Assembly: GCA_002730875.1 (NCBI GenBank)
Contig: PCBI01000018.1
Span: 67,001-131,000, forward strand
DNA length: 64,000 nucleotides
From: Spirochaetaceae bacterium
GTDB taxonomy: Bacteria; Spirochaetota; Leptospiria; Leptospirales; Leptonemataceae
Reading direction: 5' to 3'
Part shown: positions 18,267 to 26,721 of the stretch, piece after piece
How the letters are laid out: each line of letters starts with the position of its first letter
Numbering within the stretch: position 1 is the first letter of the stretch
Program-made: the position numbers and the translations under genes
The notes under the pieces: generated by a model
What the model was told of the DNA's origin: nothing
Seen by the model: the letters and a program-made list of their open reading frames with translations, nothing else
The model's database searches: none

Positions 18267-20060
18267 TCAAATAGGCAGGCTATTGAGCAGAGAACACATC
18301 AGAATCTGCAAGATCATTGAAGGGAGGATGCTTTCGCTTCTTTCCCGCATGATGCCGGCCCCCAGGCCAAAAAGAAAGGCTCCCATACCCTGGACCACCG
18401 GAGCCCATAGTCCCAGGGCTCCGTCCAACAGAGTCACCAGAGAAAGCGGACTTACGGCAAGCATGGCAGCATATCCAAAGCCTGAAACCAGCACCGGCAC
18501 GGACAGGAACCAGCGACCGTGGGGCTCCTGGATCTCATGGTGTTCCTGTAGCCAACCGTGTACGTTCACCCGAAAAAGAACTTCCATGGATGCAGGAAGA
18601 AACAATCCGAGCATCAGCATATGATAGAGATCCGGGAATGGCTCTCGCACAGCCCATATACCGCCGGCTACAGCGGCGGGAACGGTCAGTGGAAGCAGCA
18701 AGGCCCAATCCCATCCGGCAGGAATGCGAAACCCGTACAGATAGGGCTTGTGGCGACATTGCCAGAATACAAGAAATAGAGTAAAAAGAGCAACTACCGG
18801 AGCAAAAAGCTCGGTGAATAAATCCGTTCCTGTCTTTACGTATGCACCGCCAAAAAGGGAAAGCAGTTCGGATCCCAGAAAGGCAAGCATCGCCCCGAAG
18901 AAAGGAAACATAGAACCGGTAATCATTCGCCCCAATCGTTCGGCGGCGGGAGGCCGCTTGTAAGCCTGTCTGCAGATACGAACAATTTGCGACGGTTTCA
19001 GGCCGGTACCGGTAAGCCTGGGCGAGCCTCCAATCTCCTGGGAGCCTCCCCATCGATTCTCCTGTTTGCGTCCGGATACTTCCGGATCTTCATGATTCAA
19101 GAAGCGATACACACGATCCATTTCCAGAGGAAAGAACAAATCGGATTTGCGAATGGTGTATACACCGTCGCTTTTCTGTAGCAGGAGTAAAGCAGGTCTT
19201 GTGCCGTACACTCGATTCAGGTATTCCTCCATTTCGTAGATACCCATATCGGTGCGATAAACGATTACGCTGTTATTTTGATCCAGTTCCGCGCGAGCCA
19301 GTTCTTCCAGGCCTTTGAAGTCCTTAAAATCCTCCGGCCGAAAAAACATCTCGTCGATTCGGTTCAGTAACTTGCGAGTGTAAGTGGCAAAGTCGATTTC
19401 ATCCCAGCGCCCATCGGACTTTATTCTTCTTTCGTCTTCGCGCAGGTGGTCGATCTTGCTCATTACATCCTTGTGTTGAGCCTTGGGTAGCCCGGCCACA
19501 TCCTGGTATTCCAGTCCCAGTCCGTCGATAATGCCTTCCACTCGGATCAGCGGTACAATGGCCCGATAAACCGGCGCATCTCCTTTTCTAAGATGCATGT
19601 GGTTCAGTAGAATCCATACAGCCAGAACGGTATCCAGGTCAGGATCATTGGCCCAAATGGTCCATTTTTTGTCCGAAAGATTCAATCCTTTGCGAACCAG
19701 CACCAGAGCTTGCTCACAGGTAGCCAGGGTGAATGATCGCTCTACTCCATCATGGTGATCGAGATTGTAGACCTGTCTTTCATGATCCATGAAGGGTTCG
19801 CTTTGGGCAGCCCCATCCAGGAAGATTGTTCGTTCGCCTGCCTTTCGCGCATTGGCGCCGGAAACAGACTTCCCCCTTTCGATTCGAACGCTGATATTGG
19901 GAGCTTCAAGGCAGGATAAAACCTTGCCTTCTTCCAGCTCCTTTACCGAATACCGATCCGGAAGCTTGCTAAGTTCCGTGGAGAATTCCTCGGATTCTTT
20001 AATCTGTTCCGATTCATCTGATTTCGAGAAGCCGGCCAGCTTTTTTATTAGTTCCAGCAT
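18267..20060 (-). CDS. Fusion of a DHH-like/DUF6687-type domain with a CPBP-like membrane domain
   Basis: A 597-residue protein of two halves. The N-terminal half (to about 330) is soluble and carries YNLDHHDGVERSF near 102-114 and ANDPDLDTVLAVWILLNH near 141-158, counted from an ATG 12 nt upstream. The acidic/His clusters suggest a metal-dependent phosphoesterase-like site, but the order differs from classical DHH proteins. The C-terminal half (about 395-597) has six or more TM helices and resembles the CPBP (CAAX protease/bacteriocin-processing) family. Its diagnostic EExxxR appears as SMEVLFR, so the second glutamate of the pair is replaced. The start at 20060 is preferred because GGGGT precedes it. 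Proteolytic activity is doubtful. Function unknown. Confidence 0.6.
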   Translation of the reverse strand: MLELIKKLAGFSKSDESEQIKESEEFSTELSKLPDRYSVKELEEGKVLSCLEAPNISVRIERGKSVSGANARKAGERTIFLDGAAQSEPFMDHERQVYNLDHHDGVERSFTLATCEQALVLVRKGLNLSDKKWTIWANDPDLDTVLAVWILLNHMHLRKGDAPVYRAIVPLIRVEGIIDGLGLEYQDVAGLPKAQHKDVMSKIDHLREDERRIKSDGRWDEIDFATYTRKLLNRIDEMFFRPEDFKDFKGLEELARAELDQNNSVIVYRTDMGIYEMEEYLNRVYGTRPALLLLQKSDGVYTIRKSDLFFPLEMDRVYRFLNHEDPEVSGRKQENRWGGSQEIGGSPRLTGTGLKPSQIVRICRQAYKRPPAAERLGRMITGSMFPFFGAMLAFLGSELLSLFGGAYVKTGTDLFTELFAPVVALFTLFLVFWQCRHKPYLYGFRIPAGWDWALLLPLTVPAAVAGGIWAVREPFPDLYHMLMLGLFLPASMEVLFRVNVHGWLQEHHEIQEPHGRWFLSVPVLVSGFGYAAMLAVSPLSLVTLLDGALGLWAPVVQGMGAFLFGLGAGIMRERSESILPSMILQILMCSLLNSLPI

Positions 20061-20235
20061 GGCAGACCCCATTGAAAGAGGGGTGGGTTACTGTTGCAAT
20101 AGACTTTTCATCCGATTCCGACTCTGATGTTGCTGACAATGCCGGGATGTTTCCGCCATTTCCGTGTAGAATCCATCAGGCCGGACAACTCTTAAGGTCT
20201 TTCTGGCGACACCCTTTGCGAATTCCGGAAACCAT

Positions 20236-21297
20236 TTATAGTTCCAGATCTATATACTCACCGGGCGTCCAATGAATCACCTCCAGCCCTTCCGGGGATT
20301 TGCCGCTGGCCACAAGATGCTTCAAGTAAGTGGCCGATTCGCGGGGCGAATCGTCGCCAAGCTCGAAGGTTCCCCAGTGAACCGGTACCATTCGCTTTGC
20401 CTTCAGATCTGCGCTGGCCTGAAGCGCTTCCTCTGGATTTGTATGGGCGGCTTTCATGAACCATCGAGGCTTGAAGGCGCCCACCGGCATTATGGCCAGA
20501 TCCAGGACTTCGCTTCGACGATTTCGAATATCTTTAAAGTGCGGCGAGTAAGCAGTATCGCCGGCAAAGAAGATGTTTCTTTGTCCTATGCGAATCCAGT
20601 ATCCGCCCCAATGGTACTGCATGGTATCGTTTATCCCCATTCTACTCCAGTGTTGTGCGGGCATGTACTGAATCTCAAAGGGGCCCACCTGGCTTTTGTC
20701 CCACCATTCCTGGGCCCGCGCTATCAAGCCTTCCTCTCTGGCCCAGAGAGACATACCCGAAGGCAACAGAGTAACCGAATTATGGTTCTTTTTTGAAAGA
20801 TACTGGAGCGTCTCCAGATCAAGATGATCTCGATGGGCATGGCTTACCAGAACGGCATCGGCGGCCGGAATGCCATCCTTTGCTATGGGCAGAGGAGTCA
20901 TGCGAGGTCGGGTCAGCACATCGCCATACACGGGATCCATTACCAGATGATAGGTTCGATTCTCGACAGTGGCGGAAACCCAGGTGGTTGCATGTCCCAG
21001 CCAGATAATGCGAACCACTCCTTCTGGGGGATAAAAATGGTCGCGACGCAACGAAGAAACCGGCGGTGGCGTTCCGGGAAGAGAATCGACGGCCGGAGGA
21101 TCCACCTCGCCAAAAAGCTTCCAATATATTACTGTGGACAGTCCCTTCTCTACGATGGCCGAGTCATCGTAGAGGTTCTGATATCTTCCATTACTGTAGT
21201 GGGGCGAATTCACCCGTTCCGGATCCAGGGTATAGCAACGAATACCGCCCAGCAGAAGGGGTACTGTGCAGAGCATAAAAATGAGTCCGGACTTCAT
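20236..21297 (-). CDS. NAPE-PLD-like metallo-beta-lactamase-fold hydrolase, probable lipoprotein
   Basis: A 353-residue MBL-fold enzyme of the N-acyl-phosphatidylethanolamine phospholipase D/UlaG-like branch. The zinc motif is SHAHRDHLD; further ligands are in the segment AGDTAYS and in PVHWGTFELG near the C-terminus. W(L)GHATTWV near the start of the domain is characteristic. The N-terminus from the Met at 21297 is a signal peptide with a spirochaetal lipobox (LLLGGIRC), so it is probably anchored to a membrane outside the cytoplasm. An ATG 18 nt upstream is possible. Likely substrates are phospholipid-type phosphodiesters, by family. It stands alone, with a spacer of about 175 bp to the CPBP-like gene. 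Confidence 0.82.
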   Translation of the reverse strand: MKSGLIFMLCTVPLLLGGIRCYTLDPERVNSPHYSNGRYQNLYDDSAIVEKGLSTVIYWKLFGEVDPPAVDSLPGTPPPVSSLRRDHFYPPEGVVRIIWLGHATTWVSATVENRTYHLVMDPVYGDVLTRPRMTPLPIAKDGIPAADAVLVSHAHRDHLDLETLQYLSKKNHNSVTLLPSGMSLWAREEGLIARAQEWWDKSQVGPFEIQYMPAQHWSRMGINDTMQYHWGGYWIRIGQRNIFFAGDTAYSPHFKDIRNRRSEVLDLAIMPVGAFKPRWFMKAAHTNPEEALQASADLKAKRMVPVHWGTFELGDDSPRESATYLKHLVASGKSPEGLEVIHWTPGEYIDLEL

Positions 21298-21531
21298 GGT
21301 GTAACTATGGGGCATTCAACCGCAGAAAACCTATTCTGCGGTTACCAGCGGATTTGGTTCTGATGCAGATGCCTATGCTCCGAAGCGGAAAAAGGGGCCC
21401 CGTAACGATGCAAAAGAAACGAACCCGATAGCGCTTTCGTCGGTCAAAATAAAAGGAGAGACCCAAAAAATTCATTTACAATCATAGTGCGGATGGGCAA
21501 TCCTTTTCGCACTAATGGTTTGGAGGATCAA

Positions 21532-21966
21532 ATGCTAAAGAGACATTCCAGCTTGCTGAGAGTTGTTTGTGCGCTCTTCTTTTTCGCAGCTACAACCGGA
21601 GTGATGGCTTCGCCTGTAGGAACATGGAAGACCATCGACGATGAAACCGGAAAACCCAAGAGTTTTGTTCAGATCTACGAATACCAGGGGAAGTATTACG
21701 GAAAGATAGTAAAACTGATTAACCCTTCGGAGCCCAATCCGAAATGCACAAAGTGCACAGGTGCCTATAAGGACAAGCCCATCCAGGGAATGACCATTAT
21801 GTGGAACCTGAAAAAAGACGGAGAAGAGTATTCCGGGGGACAGATTCTGGATCCAAACAATGGAAAAACCTACACCTGCAAAATTTGGGTGGAAGGTAAT
21901 GCATTGAAGGTTCGTGGTTATATCGGACCTCTGTTCAGAACACAGACCTGGTATCGCGTTAATTGA
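21532..21966 (+). CDS. DUF2147 exported protein
   Basis: A 144-residue protein with a signal peptide (about 1-25, ending VMA-S) followed by a DUF2147 domain. The domain opens with the typical PVGTWKTIDDETGKPKSFV, continues with strands IYEYQGKYYGKIVKL, and has CTKCTG in a loop and a closing RTQTWYRV. The family is periplasmic with unknown activity. The start at 21532 has a good Shine-Dalgarno (GGAGG at 21522-21526); an in-frame ATG 45 nt upstream adds residues with no signal-peptide character. A strong intrinsic terminator follows at once, so this is a single-gene unit. Confidence 0.88.
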   Translation: MLKRHSSLLRVVCALFFFAATTGVMASPVGTWKTIDDETGKPKSFVQIYEYQGKYYGKIVKLINPSEPNPKCTKCTGAYKDKPIQGMTIMWNLKKDGEEYSGGQILDPNNGKTYTCKIWVEGNALKVRGYIGPLFRTQTWYRVN

Positions 21967-21974
21967 TACCCGAA

Positions 21975-22000
21975 AGGCAGGACAATCGTCCTGCCTTTTT
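21975..22000 (+). terminator. Intrinsic terminator after the DUF2147 gene
   Basis: A perfect 9-bp stem AGGCAGGAC / GTCCTGCCT (21975-21983 with 21988-21996) encloses a 4-nt loop AATC and is followed by a T run continuing into TTTTCTTTTC. It starts 9 nt after the stop codon. Confidence 0.92.
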
Positions 22001-22079
22001 CTTTTCGTGTCCGCACCCCCAAATCGCCGCCAGCCAGAAATCAAATTAGAATATCCACTGCGGCTCGTTTAAATCCAAA

Positions 22080-22469
22080 ATGCCGGCGCCGGCCAAATCC
22101 CATTCGCTGTATTTCGTTTATATTATCCGCACATCGGCAGATACTCTCTATACGGGAATCACCACCGATCTTTCGCGTCGCTGGCAGGAACACAGCAATA
22201 GCAACAAAGGCAGCAAGTACCTAAAAGCAATCCGTCCACTGGAGATTGCAGCCGCCTGGGAAATCCATCCCGGCGAAAAAGACATCCAGGGCGCTTCGCT
22301 CCGTTCGGTGGCCAGTAAGCTGGAATCCAGAATCAAGTCCCTGACCAGAGAGGAGAAATTGCGATTGATTCGCCGCCCCTCCACCGTCAAAAGATTTGAC
22401 TGCTGCATAGAATTCGGTTGCCATCCCATTCATGCATCCAGGCGAAAAGCCATTCAGCAAAGAGTCTAG
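22080..22469 (+). CDS. GIY-YIG nuclease family protein (UPF0213/YhbQ type)
   Basis: A 129-residue single-domain GIY-YIG protein. The two signature strands are YFVYIIRTSAD and LYTGITTDLSRRWQEH. The conserved Arg follows in RRWQEH, the metal-binding Glu is most likely that of KLESRIKSL, and the family end is TREEKLRLI. Members are small nucleases or DNA-binding proteins of poorly known role in bacteria. The C-terminal tail of about 25 residues (after RRPSTVKRF) overlaps by 38 bp the start of the next gene, so coupling is possible. Confidence 0.85.
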   Translation: MPAPAKSHSLYFVYIIRTSADTLYTGITTDLSRRWQEHSNSNKGSKYLKAIRPLEIAAAWEIHPGEKDIQGASLRSVASKLESRIKSLTREEKLRLIRRPSTVKRFDCCIEFGCHPIHASRRKAIQQRV

Positions 22470-23316
22470 CTTTCTGGTTCCGTCCCTTTCTTTAGGGGAA
22501 ACAGAATTTCTTCAAGCGCTTTACCATGAAGCGTCCCGCCTGGGCAAACTGGGCCCGCTATTTCCGGGGATGGTCTACTATAACGTTTCCGGTTATCTGA
22601 TGAAGAATCTCTGGCCAGAACTTTACGAATCCCGTCGCGAGCAGGACGGCACAATCCTCGGCTACGCCGCCAATGAAAGCGGCTGGCAAGGTAAACTCAA
22701 TTCCCTTCGCTCTGTTCTGGATACCGCCAGCGGCACAGCCCGGATCGATAAGAACTTCGTAATGGAGGGGCCACAGTTTCTGGCCCTTTGCCGGGTTACA
22801 GCGCCTGCGCACTCTGATCCAGCAACCGGGGAACAAAAACCGCAGATGTCCGACCACTCCACAGGCTCAGAAGCAACGGAGCCCGAAAGCGCCGCATCCA
22901 GGCTTGCCATTGTGCTTCTTTCCAGCGAGGATCCTGGACTCCATTATTCTTTGCGCAAGGACCCGGAGAGTCGCTTCGAATCTGAAGGAAGGACGTTTCA
23001 GCATTTTCGCGTGCAGGGGGAGGCAAAGGCAGTTAGATTTCAGATTGTGAGCGCCTCGCGGTACCGTCGTTTTGGACCGGTTTTCATGATGCGCGAAATC
23101 ACAGGACTGGGCGCCATTGCCGCCGGTATACTTAATTCTGCCGGTCAGGTCCCCACGGACTCCCTTGCCTATCTCGAGCGTGCAGGCCAGAATCGAGCGA
23201 ATGGCCGCCCCACCAGGCAGGATCTGATAACTGCCCGAGGATTCATTCACCAGCTATGCGAATCGGTAACTTCGCATCATCCGCTCTGGGATAGGCTGGA
23301 CTCGGCGCCGGAATAG
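22432..23316 (+). CDS. Hypothetical protein
   Basis: I do not recognise this 294-residue protein. It has no signal peptide or TM helix. The middle (about 135-155) is a polar Ser/Glu/Thr-rich linker, which divides it into an N-terminal helical part (about 1-130, GETEFLQALYHEASRL) and a C-terminal part (about 160-290) with strands (RFQIVSASRYRRFGPVFMM) and helices. The start overlaps the GIY-YIG gene by 38 bp; a later Met (FPGMVYYN, residue 47) is a possible alternative. No neighbours point to a function. Confidence 0.6.
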   Translation: MHPGEKPFSKESSFLVPSLSLGETEFLQALYHEASRLGKLGPLFPGMVYYNVSGYLMKNLWPELYESRREQDGTILGYAANESGWQGKLNSLRSVLDTASGTARIDKNFVMEGPQFLALCRVTAPAHSDPATGEQKPQMSDHSTGSEATEPESAASRLAIVLLSSEDPGLHYSLRKDPESRFESEGRTFQHFRVQGEAKAVRFQIVSASRYRRFGPVFMMREITGLGAIAAGILNSAGQVPTDSLAYLERAGQNRANGRPTRQDLITARGFIHQLCESVTSHHPLWDRLDSAPE

Positions 23317-23450
23317 GCTGAAGGTTTCGACGGCCCTGGACTTCTGAAGACGAACGAAAACCGAAGGACATTCAGCGAAATATCTGCCCTGCTCGGAGAA
23401 TCGGCCATCGTCCAAAACAGCCAGCGACCATAGATTGCTTAACCGGCGAA

Positions 23451-23510
23451 AAGAGGCATCACCGGTTGGCTAGAGGCATCACTGGCTGCAGAAGGACGTC
23501 ACTGGCTGGT
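23451..23510 (+). repeat. Three 20-bp tandem repeats in an intergenic spacer
   Basis: Units at 23451-23470, 23471-23490 and 23491-23510 share the core GAGGCATCAC-GG-TGG; the third unit is the most diverged. Their length is twice that of the 10-bp units before the acyltransferase gene, but the sequences are different. The 208-bp spacer (23317-23524) separates convergent genes, so the array may affect transcript 3' ends. No other feature seen there. Confidence 0.7.
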
Positions 23511-23524
23511 ACGACTGTAGCCAT

Positions 23525-24184
23525 TCAAGCCCGGGCCATTTCGGCGATCTCATCGGACAGGTAGGTATGCACTCCGGATTCTTTGGGCTGCGCCATACCG
23601 CGAGCCACATCTGACGCTTGAATGGCTCGGTACTTGCGAACCGGTCCGAGCAGAAATGGATTCAGTACAGCTGCAGCCACCGCGCCCAATCTTTCCCCGG
23701 CCCGATGCTCCTGTCGCGGCCCCAACAGTAGACTGGGCTGATAAATGTAGAGCGATGGCAGTCCCAGGGCTTTCAGATCTTTTTCCAGGCTTCCTTTGAT
23801 ACGATTATAATAAATCATACTGGAAGAGTCTGAGCCCAGAGCAGTGACAACGTGGAAGTCCACGCTGTTTCGGGCGCATATTCGTGCAAGGGCCATGGGA
23901 TACTGATAATCCACCTTTTCGAAGGCTTCCTTGCTTCCGGCCTTTTTCATGGTAGTGCCCAGACAGCAGTACACCGGACCCTTGAAGTCCGGATAGGTGG
24001 ACGTATCCTCGAAATCCATGACGTGGAATAGAACCTTCTTTGCCGCACTTGCGGACTGTTTCTCCAGGGAATCAGGATGGCGCCGCACCAGGGCCAGAAC
24101 CTGATCTACGTCCGACCGGCTGGCCAGCTCTTCCAGAAGAAACCCGCCAATCAAACCGGTGGCGCCGGCAACGTATGTAATCAT
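23525..24184 (-). CDS. NAD(P)-binding Rossmann protein (HTATIP2-like SDR)
   Basis: A 219-residue atypical short-chain dehydrogenase. The nucleotide-binding glycine motif is at the very start (YVAGATGLIGGFL). VYCCLGTTMKKAGSKEAFEKVDY is the characteristic central segment of HTATIP2/YwnB-like proteins, with the conserved YYNRIKGSLEKDL (Tyr and Lys) further on. Members bind NAD(P) and are thought to act in redox sensing or quinone/sugar metabolism, but substrates are unproven. Its ATG overlaps the cupin gene's stop by 4 bp, so the two are translationally coupled. Confidence 0.82.
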   Translation of the reverse strand: MITYVAGATGLIGGFLLEELASRSDVDQVLALVRRHPDSLEKQSASAAKKVLFHVMDFEDTSTYPDFKGPVYCCLGTTMKKAGSKEAFEKVDYQYPMALARICARNSVDFHVVTALGSDSSSMIYYNRIKGSLEKDLKALGLPSLYIYQPSLLLGPRQEHRAGERLGAVAAAVLNPFLLGPVRKYRAIQASDVARGMAQPKESGVHTYLSDEIAEMARA

Positions 24185-24693
24185 GCCCCCTCCTGACGAC
24201 AGAGTCGACGAATGAGTTCTTCGTGACCCGGAAAGATCTCGACAAGCGCATCCGCCGAAGCGAGCTCAAAGTCCTGGAAATCAAAGCCCGGGCTGACCGT
24301 ACAGCCCACCAGGGAGTAGCCAGCTTTGCTATGCTTCGGATCCGGCTCGGAAGCAAACCAGGCCCCGGCCGGCACCACGGCCTGGAAGCGATGACGATTC
24401 CAATCCGATCCCAGTTCATGGCAATGATAAGTGCCGTCAGGAAGCAGTTGATGCACTAGCAGAGGATCTCCGCTATAGAAATGCCACATCTCATCGCTTT
24501 TTATCCGATGAAAGGCCGAGAACTCGCCGGCCGGGATGAGAAAGTGGATTCCTGTACAGACGTTTCGCGGCCCATGAGCGCCGATCAGGGAACCCGGAAT
24601 CTCTATTTCGCTTCTGTAGGTTTCCGCAAAATAGCCGCCTTCGGGATGGGGCTGGAGCATCAGTTTTCTGGCTATGTCTTCAATCTTTTGCAT
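24181..24693 (-). CDS. DUF985 cupin protein
   Basis: A 170-residue cupin of the DUF985 (cupin_5) family. The family opening LMLQPHPEGGYFAETYRS is present. The barrel contains STAFHRIKSDEMWHFY-like residues (here FSAFHRIKSDEMWHFYSG) with metal-binding His and Glu, and a conserved PAGAWFAS turn. The family often contains sugar-isomerase-like enzymes of unknown substrate. It overlaps the SDR by 4 bp, and the TetR gene lies 111 bp upstream on the same strand, so the three may share regulation. Confidence 0.85.
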   Translation of the reverse strand: MQKIEDIARKLMLQPHPEGGYFAETYRSEIEIPGSLIGAHGPRNVCTGIHFLIPAGEFSAFHRIKSDEMWHFYSGDPLLVHQLLPDGTYHCHELGSDWNRHRFQAVVPAGAWFASEPDPKHSKAGYSLVGCTVSPGFDFQDFELASADALVEIFPGHEELIRRLCRQEGA

Positions 24694-24804
24694 AGTATGA
24701 CTGCTTTGGGGCCCGAAGCTGGACCGGTAGAGTATTTGCGCCAGGGGGCCTTGCTTCCATGGCTTCTTTCGAGGGGCTCCTCGTCAGATCATTCGATCCA
24801 GGCT

Positions 24805-25419
24805 TCAGGTCGACGTATCCAGGATGCCGTTTAGAACCATATCCGTGAGCAGCGCCACATCCTCCGGAAATTTCAGGTTGCCTTCCCGAAATCCTACGGC
24901 GATGCCGATGGCCACCGAACGTAGCACAAAGGCCATTTTCTGGGGATCACGTCTCCTGAAATCGCCGGTAGCAATACCGGATTCATAGGCTCGGGCGATA
25001 GGAGTCACAGCCCCTTTGCCAGCCACCTCAAAATCTTCGACAATATCGATTCCAGATTCCCGCACAAGTTCGGAGCGCTTGGTAATTAGTAGATCAAAGT
25101 AAGCATGATTTCGACCGTAGAATTCGAAAAAGGCAATGGCCGCCGCCTTTAGCGTATCTACCGGCTTTGCTTCGTTGAGGGCATTCAACGCCCGGTCATA
25201 GCCTTCATTGAGTTCCTGAAGTCCGCGGGTTAGTAGAGCCAGATAGATTTCGGCCTTGTTCTTGTAGTACAGGTAAAGCGCTGGCCTGGACAAAGATACA
25301 GTGGCGGCAATATCCTCCATTGTGATCTCTTCGTAGGCTTTTTGTTCAATCAGTTGGCGGGCAGACTCGAGAATCTCCTGCTTTTTGCGAATTCGGCTCT
25401 TTCGTTCCTTAACGGCCAT
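24805..25419 (-). CDS. TetR-family transcriptional repressor
   Basis: A 204-residue TetR-type regulator. The N-terminal HTH is intact (RKKQEILESARQLIEQKAYEEITMEDIAATVSLSRPALYLYYKNK in shape; recognition helix SLSRPALYLYYKNKAEIY). The C-terminal ligand domain is helical and of the TetR_C type. It is probably autoregulated: a 15-bp palindrome (AAATACA-A-TGTATTT) sits over its own -10 just before the start codon. It is followed by the cupin and SDR genes, which may be its other targets. The ligand is unknown. Confidence 0.88.
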   Translation of the reverse strand: MAVKERKSRIRKKQEILESARQLIEQKAYEEITMEDIAATVSLSRPALYLYYKNKAEIYLALLTRGLQELNEGYDRALNALNEAKPVDTLKAAAIAFFEFYGRNHAYFDLLITKRSELVRESGIDIVEDFEVAGKGAVTPIARAYESGIATGDFRRRDPQKMAFVLRSVAIGIAVGFREGNLKFPEDVALLTDMVLNGILDTST

Positions 25420-25425
25420 AACGGA

Positions 25426-25460
25426 AAATACAATGTATTTACGATCTATTTGTACATCAA
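25426..25460 (-). promoter_or_regulatory. Promoter and TetR operator of the TetR gene
   Basis: On the minus strand, -35 TTGATG (25455-25460) is 17 bp from -10 TACATT (25432-25437). The palindrome AAATACAATGTATTT (25426-25440, 7-bp arms around one base) covers the -10. That is the usual place for autorepression by a TetR protein. The start codon is 6 bp downstream. Confidence 0.7.
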
Positions 25461-25489
25461 GAAGAAAGCCCCTCCCAGGGGCTTTCTTC
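25461..25489 (-). terminator. Perfect 13-bp hairpin, terminator after the YceI gene
   Basis: Arms GAAGAAAGCCCCT and AGGGGCTTTCTTC pair perfectly (25461-25473 with 25477-25489) around a 3-nt loop. On the minus strand the descending arm is pyrimidine-rich (CTTTCTTC), then TTGATGT. It lies 50 bp after the YceI stop and just before the TetR promoter, so it probably ends the zinc-locus transcript. The lack of a clean T run makes it less than ideal. Confidence 0.65.
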
Positions 25490-25536
25490 GCAGTCGGATT
25501 TTTGCCTGTGACAGGCGTTCCGCAGGAGCTGTAACG

Positions 25537-26160
25537 CTACTTACAGTCTGCTTTCAGAGAGGTTTCTAGCTTGATGTTTACGTCTGGCCAGAGTTTGCTC
25601 ACCTTATCCGGACCGGTGTGCAATGCCTTGCATACTTCGTTCAGAGCCTTTAATGCTTCGTTGCCTTCCCAGTTGGCCACATCCAGCGCTCCGGTAAGCA
25701 CTACCTTGCGCCCATCTACGGAAAGCTCCACTGGCACTTCCTGGGACTGACCATTCATTTTGAGAACCATGGTTCCAGAATTGCCCTCTATAGATTTAAC
25801 CGAGCCTTCTATGGTCTGACTGCTCATCTTTCCAAAGAAGTGCTCTTTGATCTTGGCATCCCTTCCATCGTTTCCGGAATCCACGCTATTTGCATCGATG
25901 GTAAACGTTGCATTCTTGAATACATCCAGCTGGCTGGAAGCTGCCTGGGTTCCGTTGACCTGAAAGGTATTGAATCCACCTTCTACGGCGGCTTTTTCGG
26001 TGAATTTGTACGCTGTCCAGTGCACCGATGTGGCTTCCTGGCTGTAGGTGAAGGTGCAATCATCGGTCAATGGAGCGCTTTGATCATTCTGCTCCCCGGA
26101 ACAATTCAGCATGGTAAGGGCGGTCAGTAGAGATACTGCCAGCAATAATCTTTGTTTCAT
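25537..26160 (-). CDS. YceI-like lipoprotein
   Basis: A 207-residue YceI-family protein. The signal peptide ends in a lipobox with Cys20 (LTMLNC). The domain contains the YceI pattern of beta-strands: HWTAYKFTEKAAVEGGF, the central VDSGNDGRDAKIKEHFFGKM, and the final ALDVANWEGNEALKALNEVC. YceI lipocalin-like barrels bind long isoprenoids or amides. It lies 18 bp after the Fur-type gene, so it is likely in the same transcript as the zinc-uptake genes. A role in envelope or metal stress is inferred from place only. Confidence 0.85.
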   Translation of the reverse strand: MKQRLLLAVSLLTALTMLNCSGEQNDQSAPLTDDCTFTYSQEATSVHWTAYKFTEKAAVEGGFNTFQVNGTQAASSQLDVFKNATFTIDANSVDSGNDGRDAKIKEHFFGKMSSQTIEGSVKSIEGNSGTMVLKMNGQSQEVPVELSVDGRKVVLTGALDVANWEGNEALKALNEVCKALHTGPDKVSKLWPDVNIKLETSLKADCK

Positions 26161-26178
26161 TTAATCCTCCAGATGGTG

Positions 26179-26640
26179 TTATACAGCCGCATCCTGCTCT
26201 TTTTGACAGTCTTCGCAATAGCCATACACTTCGAAAATGTGGGTTACCGGCTTGAAATGAGCGTTTTCCATTTGCTGCTTAAAGGCGCCGGATACATCGC
26301 ATTCATCCAGACAGAAACTCTGCTTACAGGAGAGACAAATTGCATGGTGATGGTGATGTTTTCCCTGGAACTCGAAGCGGGCCGAATCCCGGCTTTGCAG
26401 ATTGATCTGCCCAACCAGGCCGGCCTCGGTAAGCGTGGACAGATTTCGATAGATTGTGTCCAGACTTACATGGGGATGCCTTTCTTTGATGGCCGCATGA
26501 ATCTCCTGCACTGTAAGCGGAGAATCGCTTTCGATGACTGTTTCCAGAATCTCAATCCTTTGCGGGGTAAGCTTATAACCCAGGTCTTTGATTTTCTGGA
26601 GAGAAAAGGCAAGCTGTGACTGGTTACCGGCCATCTTCAT
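26179..26640 (-). CDS. zur: Fur-family regulator, probably Zur
   Basis: A 153-residue Fur-family metal-dependent regulator. The winged helix has YKLTPQRIEILETV and the recognition helix VSLDTIYRNLSTL. The dimerisation domain has the histidine-rich HHHHHAICLSCK and two CxxC pairs (CLSC and CEDC) for the structural zinc. The gene lies after znuB and before yceI, all on the same strand. That fits a Zur sensing zinc and repressing the uptake genes. PerR or Mur identity is not excluded by sequence alone; the operon context is my reason for choosing Zur. Confidence 0.82.
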   Translation of the reverse strand: MKMAGNQSQLAFSLQKIKDLGYKLTPQRIEILETVIESDSPLTVQEIHAAIKERHPHVSLDTIYRNLSTLTEAGLVGQINLQSRDSARFEFQGKHHHHHAICLSCKQSFCLDECDVSGAFKQQMENAHFKPVTHIFEVYGYCEDCQKEQDAAV

Positions 26641-26721
26641 CTAAAGAATCCATATCGAATGCAGGGTGACAATGGTTTTTTCATCATTCTGTATCCCGGT
26701 TGCGCTGAATTATCGGTGAGC

